The notes under the pieces are model-generated. The model made no database searches, was not told where the DNA came from, and saw only the letters and a list, made by a program, of their open reading frames with translations. Shown here in pieces: positions 1-4,843 of a stretch of 6,003 bases of DNA (its first letter is position 1; each line of letters opens with the position of its first letter). The translations under genes and the position numbers were made by a program. Source of the stretch: Belnapia sp. (GTDB lineage Bacteria > Pseudomonadota > Alphaproteobacteria > Acetobacterales > Acetobacteraceae); the NCBI GenBank assembly GCA_028291445.1, contig JAQGIA010000209.1, forward strand, positions 1 through 6,003. Direction: 5' to 3'.

Positions 1-660
1 AACGGCGCGGTGCGGCCGGAACGCGCGCATCGCTTCGACATCGGCCTCTCGCAGAAGCTGGGGCCGAACCTCACCCTGGGGGTCGATGCCTATTACAAGG
101 ACGTCCGCGACCTGCTGGACTTCGGCCAGTTCGGCAATGCGCTGATCTTCACCCCCTTCAACTACCGCCAGGGCAAGGTCTATGGGGTCGAGTTCAGCGG
201 CAATTGGCGGGACGAGCGCTGGCTGGTCTATGCCAACCTCGCCGTCAGCCGCTCCGCCGCGCGCGACATCCGTTCCGCCCAATATACCTTCGAGGCGGAC
301 GAGCTGGCCTATATCGCCAATAAATGGATCCGCACCGACCACGACCAGCTGTTCACCGGCTCGGCCGGCGCGGTGCTCAACGCCTGGGACGGCGGCCGGG
401 TCTCGACCAGCATGCTGTACGGCAGCGGGCTTCGGCGGGGCTTCGCCAATACCGAGAAGCTGGCGCCTTATGCGACGGTCAACCTCGGCGTGCAGCAGGA
501 TTTCACCGGGCCGGACCGGGGGATCTGGACCGCGCGGCTCGACGTGCTGAACCTGTTCGACACCGCCTACCAACTGCGCGACGGCAGCGGCATCGGCGTC
601 GGTGCGCCGCAATACGGCACGCGGCGCGGCGTCTTCGCCGGGTTGAGCCGGGCCTTCTGA
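1..660 (+). CDS. TonB-dependent outer-membrane receptor, C-terminal part (5' end outside the window)
   Basis: This is the last 219 codons of an outer-membrane beta-barrel receptor that takes up a large substrate such as a ferric siderophore, using energy from TonB-ExbBD. The frame is open from base 1, so the plug domain, TonB box and signal peptide lie upstream of the window. The visible part has the alternating aromatic/polar pattern of barrel strands. It carries the family motif around GKVYGVEFSG and the closing strands (LDVLNLFDTAY, then GAPQYGTRRGVFAGLSRAF). It ends in phenylalanine, the usual C-terminal residue recognised by the BAM machinery. Full-length members usually have 650-800 residues, so roughly two thirds is missing. 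The stop is TGA at 658-660 and no clear terminator follows. The family is clear but the substrate is not. The exporter gene 80 bp downstream on the same strand could belong to the same transport theme. Confidence 0.9.
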   Translation, partial: NGAVRPERAHRFDIGLSQKLGPNLTLGVDAYYKDVRDLLDFGQFGNALIFTPFNYRQGKVYGVEFSGNWRDERWLVYANLAVSRSAARDIRSAQYTFEADELAYIANKWIRTDHDQLFTGSAGAVLNAWDGGRVSTSMLYGSGLRRGFANTEKLAPYATVNLGVQQDFTGPDRGIWTARLDVLNLFDTAYQLRDGSGIGVGAPQYGTRRGVFAGLSRAF

Positions 661-740
661 TGGGACTTCGCTGAGAGGGGGTTTCACGGCGCCGGAGCAG
701 GGGTCTAGGTTGCTGCCTTCCCCAGAAAAAAAGGCTCCCG

Positions 741-1940
741 ATGGCCGAGACGGCTCCGGCGCCCCACATGGCGCCCCGCGCGGCGCCCCTGTGGCTCCTG
801 GCGCTGATCACCTTCAGCGGCACCCTGGCCATGCACATGTTCGTCCCGGCGCTGCCCGATGCGGCCCGCGACCTCGGCGCCAGCATGCCGGTCATGCAGA
901 TGACCATCAGCCTCTACGTGCTGGGGCTGGCCTTCGGGCAGCTCGCCTATGGGCCGCTGTCGGATGCCTATGGCCGGCGGCCGGTGCTGATGGTGGGATT
1001 GGTGCTCTATACCCTGGCCGGGCTGGCCGCGGCCTTCGCGCCGGATGCACGATCGCTGGTGGCGGCCCGGCTGGTCCAGGCGCTCGGCGGCTGCGCCGGG
1101 CTGGTGCTCGGCCGCGCCATGGTGCGGGACACCGCGGATGGCGGCGACGCGGTGCGGCGCATGGCGCTGCTGACCCTGATGATGCTGCTGGGCCCCGGCT
1201 TCGCGCCGGTGCTCGGCGGCGTGCTCTCGGCGACGCTCGGCTGGCGCTCCATCTTCCTGCTGCTGGCGGCGCTGGGCGCGGTGGGCATGGCCTGCGCCTG
1301 GTGGCTGCTGCCGGAAACCGGGCGCGGCGGCGGCCGGCCCAGCCTGGCGGCGCTGGGGCGGGACTATCGCGGGCTGCTGGCCTCGCCGACCTTCCTCGCC
1401 CTGGCGATCGGCGGCGGCTGCGCCACCACCTCGCTCTATGGCTTCATCGCCGCGGCGCCCTTCATCTTCGTCGAGGAATTGCAGGTGCCGGTGCATGAGG
1501 TGGGGCTCTACCTCGGGCTGCTGATCCTCGGCATGGCGGCGGGCAACCTGCTGACCGCGCGGATCGTCGCCCGGATCGGCGTCGGCGCCGCGCTGGTCGG
1601 GGCGAATGCGCTGAGCGCGCTGGCCGCCTTCGGCTTTCTCGGGCTGGTGCTGGCGGGCCGGCTCAGCGTCGGGCCGATGGTCGGGCTGATGATGCTGTTC
1701 ACGCTCGGCATCGGCATGGCCAGCCCGGCGGCGGTGACCCGGGCGGTGAGCGTCAGCCCGAAGGTCATCGGCTCGGCAGCGGGACTCTATGGCTTCGCCC
1801 AGATGGGGATCGGCGCGATCTGCACCTCGCTCGCCGGGATCGGGCCGGACCCGGCGCTGGCGGCGGCCAGCGTGCTGGCGGTCGCCGGCGTGGTGGCGCA
1901 GGCCTGCTTCTGGCTGGCCCTGCGGCGCGACGGCCCTTGA
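741..1940 (+). CDS. MFS drug/metabolite exporter, Bcr/CflA-like (DHA1, 12-TM)
   Basis: This is a 399-residue inner-membrane proton antiporter of the major facilitator superfamily, the usual length for Bcr/CflA drug-efflux members. Twelve hydrophobic segments can be traced from about residue 16 to 394. MFS motif A is intact in the TM2-TM3 loop (GQLAYGPLSDAYGRRPVL, residues 66-83). The TM4 signature RLVQALGGCAG...GRAMVRD (110-130) is typical of Bcr/CflA. The TM5 antiporter motif is GPGFAPVLGGVL (151-162). A charged loop between the halves lies near residues 190-212. In the TM1 motif, usually D-M-Y-L-P-A-L-P, the acidic residue is His32 (HMFVPALP). The ATG at 741 has a modest AAAGG six bases upstream after a seven-A run. 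A second ATG at 768 is possible but has no better ribosome site. The gene may be co-transcribed with the receptor. The substrate is unknown: antibiotic, siderophore and amino-acid efflux are all known in this family. Confidence 0.92.
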   Translation: MAETAPAPHMAPRAAPLWLLALITFSGTLAMHMFVPALPDAARDLGASMPVMQMTISLYVLGLAFGQLAYGPLSDAYGRRPVLMVGLVLYTLAGLAAAFAPDARSLVAARLVQALGGCAGLVLGRAMVRDTADGGDAVRRMALLTLMMLLGPGFAPVLGGVLSATLGWRSIFLLLAALGAVGMACAWWLLPETGRGGGRPSLAALGRDYRGLLASPTFLALAIGGGCATTSLYGFIAAAPFIFVEELQVPVHEVGLYLGLLILGMAAGNLLTARIVARIGVGAALVGANALSALAAFGFLGLVLAGRLSVGPMVGLMMLFTLGIGMASPAAVTRAVSVSPKVIGSAAGLYGFAQMGIGAICTSLAGIGPDPALAAASVLAVAGVVAQACFWLALRRDGP

Positions 1941-1959
1941 GCGCCGGCTGCCGCGCCAT

Positions 1960-2004
1960 AGCCAGCCAGCGATGACCCAAGGCGCAGACCGGCTGGCTCC
2001 GGTC
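1960..2004. terminator. Candidate bidirectional terminator hairpins between convergent genes
   Basis: The 69-bp gap between the exporter and dioxygenase stops holds two overlapping inverted repeats. One pairs AGCCAGCC (1960-1967) with GGCTGGCT (1991-1998) across 23 bases. The other pairs GACCGG (1987-1992) with CCGGTC (1999-2004) across a six-base loop. They share bases, so only one can form at a time. Neither strand has a T-run after the stem, so this is not a canonical intrinsic terminator. The position between convergent genes suggests termination or RNA 3'-end protection. A perfect 12-bp palindrome (2006-2017) then spans the dioxygenase stop codon. Confidence 0.35.
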
Positions 2005-2009
2005 AGGGC

Positions 2010-2891
2010 CTAGGCCCCCGCCACCGTCGTCCGATGCATCAGCCGCTGGTACTTCTCATGATCGAACAGGGTCGCCGTATGCAGCATGCAGCGGTTGTCC
2101 CAGATCACCAGGTCGCCTTCGCGCCACTGGTGCCGGTAGATGTATTTCTCCTTCGAGGCATGCGCCATCAGCCCGTCGATCAGCGCCCGGCTCGCCTCGG
2201 GGTCCAGCCCCTCGACATGGCTGATGACCGCCGGGCAGAGGAACAGCGACTTCACCCCGGTCACCGGATGGGTACGGACCAGGGGCTGTGACACCGGCGG
2301 CCATTTGCTGGTCTGCTCCTCGGTCAGCGGCGGCCGGTCCGGGTTGTGGCGGCGGCCCCATTCGGCGAGCGTCGCCAAGGAATGCACCGTGCGCAGCCCA
2401 TCGATGCCGGCCTTGGTTTCCTCCGGCAGGTCGGCATAGGCACCGGCGGCGTCGATGAACCAGGTCTCGCCGCCCTCGGGTGGGCAGATCACGCCATAGA
2501 ACAGCGAGGCGGCGCTGGGGATCTCCCGGTAGCTGCTGTCGGCATGCCATTGCTCCACGCCGCGGGCGAAATTCGCCTTGAGCACGCCATCCACCGTGTG
2601 GTTGCCGACGCAGAAGATCTCGGGATGGGTGTCGAGGGTGAAGCGGGTCTGCGAATGCAGCTCGAGCGGCCCCATCCGGCGGCTGAAGGCGACATGCGCG
2701 CCGGGGTCGAAGGGCACGTTCCGCACCAGCAGCAGGTGATGCCGATGGAAGGCATCCAGATAGGCAGCGAATTCATCCTCCGGCAGGTCGCCGGCGATGC
2801 GCAGTCCGACCAGTTCGGCCCCGAAGGACTGGCCGAGCGGGCGTTCCTCGATCCGGCCGGGCGCGGCCTGGTCCATGATGGGCATATCCAT
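2010..2891 (-). CDS. TauD/TfdA-family Fe(II)/2-oxoglutarate-dependent dioxygenase
   Basis: This 293-residue cytoplasmic non-haem iron oxygenase matches TauD length (about 280-300). Such enzymes couple 2-oxoglutarate decarboxylation to substrate hydroxylation; taurine hydroxylation releases sulfite. The facial triad is complete: His116 and Asp118 in WHADSSY, and His271 in IWDNRCMLHTA. Arg283 in QRLMHR aligns with the 2-oxoglutarate-binding Arg266 of E. coli TauD. Arg287 and His79 align with the taurine-contacting Arg270 and His70. By my alignment Tyr73 of TauD is replaced by Thr82, so taurine itself is not assured. Other TauD-like landmarks are GGETWFIDAAGAY (140-152) and THPVTGVKSLF (207-217). 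I chose ATG 2891 because AGGA (2897-2900) sits five bases upstream. The open frame runs back to 3062, but that extension is unlike the family and lacks a ribosome site. A translated 16-codon ORF ends just upstream. The family is certain; the substrate (sulfonate, sulfate ester, herbicide-like acid or other) is not. Confidence 0.93.
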   Translation of the reverse strand: MDMPIMDQAAPGRIEERPLGQSFGAELVGLRIAGDLPEDEFAAYLDAFHRHHLLLVRNVPFDPGAHVAFSRRMGPLELHSQTRFTLDTHPEIFCVGNHTVDGVLKANFARGVEQWHADSSYREIPSAASLFYGVICPPEGGETWFIDAAGAYADLPEETKAGIDGLRTVHSLATLAEWGRRHNPDRPPLTEEQTSKWPPVSQPLVRTHPVTGVKSLFLCPAVISHVEGLDPEASRALIDGLMAHASKEKYIYRHQWREGDLVIWDNRCMLHTATLFDHEKYQRLMHRTTVAGA

Positions 2892-2896
2892 GGCGG

Positions 2897-2902
2897 TCCT
2901 CA
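2897..2902 (-). promoter_or_regulatory. Dioxygenase ribosome binding site interleaved with the mini-ORF stop codon
   Basis: On the minus strand the bases read TGAGGA, followed by five bases and the dioxygenase ATG at 2891. TGA is the stop of the upstream 16-codon ORF, and AGGA is the dioxygenase Shine-Dalgarno. A ribosome stopping at the TGA would cover this site. That arrangement is typical of translational coupling. The same site decides the dioxygenase start. Confidence 0.7.
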
Positions 2903-2950
2903 GCCCTGCGCCGGGAAGCGGGCGGAATGGGCGCGGTCGATGGCGATCAT
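2900..2950 (-). CDS. Putative 16-residue leader peptide upstream of the dioxygenase
   Basis: Reading from ATG 2950 gives MIAIDRAHSARFPAQG and then TGA, which is too short for most gene finders. It has the strongest ribosome site in the window: AGGAGG (2956-2961), five bases before the ATG. The frame differs from the dioxygenase, and the stop lies eight bases before the dioxygenase ATG, overlapping its Shine-Dalgarno. The peptide has no signal or membrane character. It is basic in the middle (Arg6, His8, Arg11) and ends Phe-Pro-Ala-Gln-Gly. There is no run of one amino acid, so classical amino-acid attenuation is not evident. I do not recognise it as a named leader family. I infer a translated leader that sets dioxygenase translation, by simple coupling or by ribosome pausing. 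The alternative is a chance ORF behind a displaced ribosome site, which the perfect Shine-Dalgarno makes less likely. Confidence 0.6.
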   Translation of the reverse strand: MIAIDRAHSARFPAQG

Positions 2951-2955
2951 GCGAG

Positions 2956-2961
2956 CCTCCT
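2956..2961 (-). promoter_or_regulatory. Perfect AGGAGG ribosome binding site for the mini-ORF
   Basis: The minus strand reads AGGAGG, five bases upstream of ATG 2950. It is a better match to the anti-Shine-Dalgarno than the site of the dioxygenase itself (AGGA). It therefore points to real initiation at the mini-ORF rather than only at the main gene. Confidence 0.75.
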
Positions 2962-2968
2962 GGGGTCG

Positions 2969-3048
2969 ATGTGGCGCGGCCTCGGTCGATGGCAGGCCGC
3001 TCCGCGGGAGTGGTTTTGCCCAGTATGGCGCCACATGACCGAGGCGCG
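2969..3048 (-). promoter_or_regulatory. Structured 5' leader of the dioxygenase transcript with two competing stems
   Basis: If the minus-strand transcript starts upstream of 3048, its leader can form two strong stems. Stem 1 pairs CCTCGGTC with GACCGAGG (plus-strand 3037-3044 with 2980-2987). It extends by CGCG/CGCG (3045-3048 with 2975-2978) after one bulged base, and by a short stem at the loop side. Stem 2 pairs ATGTGGCGC with GCGCCACAT, nine perfect pairs (3028-3036 with 2969-2977). The arms run 1-2-1'-2' and share bases 2975-2977, so the stems cannot both form fully. A further 7-bp hairpin (2997-3013) lies in the loop. Stem 2 ends seven bases before the AGGAGG. The pairings are seen directly; a switching role is inferred. 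No known riboswitch class is recognised, and high GC makes some chance pairing likely. Confidence 0.4.
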
Positions 3049-3094
3049 AAGCCCTGGGGCATGCCAGGCCGCCGAATTGCTCACTATTCGTTCA

Positions 3095-3113
3095 ACGCGC
3101 CGGGATGGCGCGT
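3095..3113 (+). repeat. 7-bp perfect inverted repeat in the divergent control region
   Basis: ACGCGCC (3095-3101) and GGCGCGT (3107-3113) are perfect inverse complements around a five-base loop. The repeat lies just after the most AT-rich part of the intergenic region (about 3072-3094), where divergent promoters would be expected. I could not identify a convincing -35/-10 pair on either strand. It could be a protein-binding dyad or the first hairpin of the solute-binding-protein mRNA leader. Confidence 0.4.
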
Positions 3114-3142
3114 CCTCCGGGCCAGGCTTGTCCTCCGCCAGG
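3112..3142 (+). repeat. Imperfect 18-base-spaced direct repeat
   Basis: GTCCTCCGGGCCAGG begins at 3112 and GTCCTCCGCCAGG begins at 3130. They form a direct repeat offset by 18 bases with a two-base deletion in the second copy. The second copy runs into the 11-bp hairpin that follows. The repeat may be a paired regulator site or the trace of a small duplication. No regulator can be named. Confidence 0.35.
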
Positions 3143-3175
3143 GCGGCACCCCCTTCCCCGCTCAGCCGCCCTGGC
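3137..3175 (+). promoter_or_regulatory. 11-bp perfect hairpin in the solute-binding-protein leader
   Basis: GCCAGGGCGGC (3137-3147) and GCCGCCCTGGC (3165-3175) are perfect inverse complements across a 17-base C-rich loop. The hairpin sits 33 bases before the downstream ATG and about 20 bases before its ribosome site. No T-run follows, so it does not look like an intrinsic terminator. It may stabilise the mRNA 5' end, control translation, or block read-through. It is the most stable-looking isolated hairpin in the window. Confidence 0.5.
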
Positions 3176-3208
3176 CTAATCGCCTGGACAAGACCCGAGG
3201 AGACGGCG

Positions 3209-4843
3209 ATGCGACGGCGCACCCTATTGCAGACGGCCAGCCTGGCCCCGCTCGTCCAACCAGCTCTGGCTCAACCGGCCCTGGCCCAATCACCCCGCGC
3301 CCGCACCCTGCGCTTCATGCCGCAGGCGGCGCCGGCGGCGTTGGACCCCATCTTCAACCCCACCACCATCGCCACCACCCATGGCTACTGCGTCTTCGAC
3401 ACGCTCTATGGCTGCGACGCCGCGCTACGGCCGCGGCCGCAGATGGCGGCGGGGCATTCGGTCTCGGCCGATGGGCTGGCCTGGACCATCCGGCTGCGCG
3501 ACGGCCTGGTGTTCCACGACGGGGAGCGGGTGACGGCGCGGGACTGCATCGCCTCGCTGCGGCGCTGGGCGGCGCGCGACGGCTTCGGCCAGGTGCTGGC
3601 CCGGGCCGTGGCGGAATGGGCGGCGCCGGATGACGCGACCCTGCTGATCCGGCTGCACCGGCCCTTCCCCGCGCTGCTCGACGCCCTGGCCAAGCCGGCC
3701 GCCAGCCCGGCCTTCATCATGCCCGCCCGCATCGCCGCCGGCCCGGCCGACAAGCCGATCACCGAGACGGTCGGCAGCGGCCCCTGGCGCTTCCTGGCCG
3801 ATGAATTCAACCAGGGGGCGCGGGCCGCCTATGCGCGGAACGCCGCCTATATCCCGCGCGACGAGCCGGCCGAGGCCGCCTCGGGTGGCAAACGGGTGAA
3901 TTTCGATCGGCTGGAGCTGGTCTGGATCCCGGATGGCGGCACCGCCGCGGCGGCGCTGCGCACCGGGGAGATCGACTGGATCGAATACCCGCTGCCCGAC
4001 CTGGTCCCGGTGCTCCAGCGCGACCGCGGCATCAGCACCCAGGTCTATGACCCGAACGGCTTTCTGGGATTTTTGCGCTTCAACCACCTGCACCCGCCGT
4101 TCGACAATGTCGCGGTGCGTCGGGCGATCCGCGACGTGCTGGTGCAGCCGGATTTCATGGCCGCCGTCGCGCTGCCGGGCGACTGGTCCGAATGCCACGC
4201 GGTCTTCCCCTGCGGCCTGCCGCAGGTGCGCGAATTCCCCCCCGCCCCACGCGGCGAGGCCGCGCTTCCTCCACGCGGCGAGGCCACGCTTCCCCCACGC
4301 GGCGAGGCCGCGATGAACCGTGCCCGGGCGGCGCTGAAGGCAGCCGGCTATGCCGGGGAAAAGCTCGTTCACATCAACCCGAGCGACTTCCCGGCGGTGA
4401 CCCAGCAGGGGCGCGTCACGGCCGACCTGATGCGCCGGCTCGGGGTGAATATCGAGCTGGTCGAGAGCGACTGGGCCACCATCATCGCCCGCCGCGCCAA
4501 CAAGGGCAGCCCGGCGCAGGGCGGCTGGAACCTGCACAACACCAACTTCCCGGCCGCCGCCATCGCCAATCCGGCGGTCAGCCCCATCCTCCGCGGCAAT
4601 GGCGAGCGGGCCTGGTTCGGCTGGCCGACCGATCCGGCCAGCGAGGCGGCGGTGGAGCGCTGGATCGACGCCGCCGATGCCGCGACCCAGGCCAGCGCCA
4701 TGGCCGATCTGCAGACGGCGGCCTGGGACAGCGTGCCCTTCGCGCCGACCGGGCTGTTCCGGCTACGGACCGCCTTCCGCAGCGACCTGACCGGCGTGCT
4801 GCAGGGGCCGAACCCCTTCCTGTGGAACCTCAGAAGGGGGTAA
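3209..4843 (+). CDS. ABC transporter solute-binding protein, family 5 (peptide/nickel/opine type), Tat-exported
   Basis: This 544-residue periplasmic protein would capture a solute for an ABC importer. The start at 3209 has AGGAGA five bases upstream; the longer in-frame extension to 2927 lacks one and is not protein-like. The N-terminus has a Tat-style RRR-T-LL core, then a short Ala/Leu stretch and two tandem QPALA units, giving cleavage sites after Ala21 or Ala26. Family-5 landmarks follow: LDPIF (45-49), FDTLYG (63-68), WTIRLRDGLVFHDGERVTARD (92-112), GSGPWRF (189-195), ALRTGEIDWIEY (249-260), NGFLGFLRFNHLHPPFDNVAVRRAI (283-307) and RARAALKAAGY (371-381). Residues 347-368 are a Pro-Arg-Gly-Glu-Ala repeat absent from typical members. 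No permease or ATPase gene follows. The gene ends in a 14-bp overlap with the convergent toxin gene, so it is probably monocistronic. The ligand is unknown. The divergent dioxygenase hints at an organic nutrient, by inference only. Confidence 0.92.
   Translation: MRRRTLLQTASLAPLVQPALAQPALAQSPRARTLRFMPQAAPAALDPIFNPTTIATTHGYCVFDTLYGCDAALRPRPQMAAGHSVSADGLAWTIRLRDGLVFHDGERVTARDCIASLRRWAARDGFGQVLARAVAEWAAPDDATLLIRLHRPFPALLDALAKPAASPAFIMPARIAAGPADKPITETVGSGPWRFLADEFNQGARAAYARNAAYIPRDEPAEAASGGKRVNFDRLELVWIPDGGTAAAALRTGEIDWIEYPLPDLVPVLQRDRGISTQVYDPNGFLGFLRFNHLHPPFDNVAVRRAIRDVLVQPDFMAAVALPGDWSECHAVFPCGLPQVREFPPAPRGEAALPPRGEATLPPRGEAAMNRARAALKAAGYAGEKLVHINPSDFPAVTQQGRVTADLMRRLGVNIELVESDWATIIARRANKGSPAQGGWNLHNTNFPAAAIANPAVSPILRGNGERAWFGWPTDPASEAAVERWIDAADAATQASAMADLQTAAWDSVPFAPTGLFRLRTAFRSDLTGVLQGPNPFLWNLRRG
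3257..3286 (+). repeat. 15-bp tandem duplication in the signal peptide
   Basis: Two adjacent 15-base units (3257-3271 and 3272-3286) match at 12 of 15 bases, and each encodes QPALA. They duplicate the signal-peptidase site A-L-A, giving two possible cleavage positions five residues apart. The differences are mostly at third codon positions, so the duplication is not recent or has been kept under selection for protein sequence. Confidence 0.7.
4247..4312 (+). repeat. 24-bp in-frame minisatellite inside the solute-binding-protein gene
   Basis: There are about 2.75 copies of a 24-base unit (4247-4270, 4271-4294, 4295-4312). The first two copies match at 22 of 24 bases. Each unit encodes P-R-G-E-A-(A/T)-L-P, and the third copy runs into M-N. 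A run of seven C (4237-4243) lies just before it. The repeat falls in the linker before the conserved RARAALKAAGY helix, so copy-number change keeps frame and should be tolerated. Near identity at the DNA level points to recent expansion. Confidence 0.85.

Noticed and set aside
661..740. Terminator or small gene between receptor and exporter
   Set aside because: Only the short palindrome CGGCGCCG and an A7 run are present. There is no stem followed by T-run, and no ORF with a ribosome site.
705..1496. Long minus-strand open frame opposite the MFS gene
   Set aside because: Its product is low-complexity (Gln/Arg/Gly/His-rich), a typical GC-rich shadow. The plus strand encodes a clear transporter.
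2892..3062. N-terminal extension of the dioxygenase frame (57 extra codons)
   Set aside because: The extension has no ribosome site at its ATG, is unlike TauD proteins, and overlaps the mini-ORF in another frame. ATG 2891 has AGGA at the right distance and gives the family's normal length.
3074..3094. Possible promoter or LysR-type site (TTG-N13-CAA) in the divergent region
   Set aside because: Only the outer three bases pair well and no convincing -35/-10 set fits on either strand, so it is not listed as a feature.
2927..3208. N-terminal extension of the solute-binding-protein frame (94 extra codons)
   Set aside because: It would bury the Tat-type signal peptide inside the protein and has no ribosome site. 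ATG 3209 follows AGGAGA at five bases.
4247..4312. CRISPR-like repeat array
   Set aside because: The 24-bp units are directly adjacent with no spacers and lie in frame within a coding gene. They are a minisatellite.
3425..4537. Long minus-strand open frame opposite the solute-binding-protein gene
   Set aside because: It is rich in Arg, Gly and Gln with no recognisable domain, and it is mirrored by a full family-5 protein on the plus strand.
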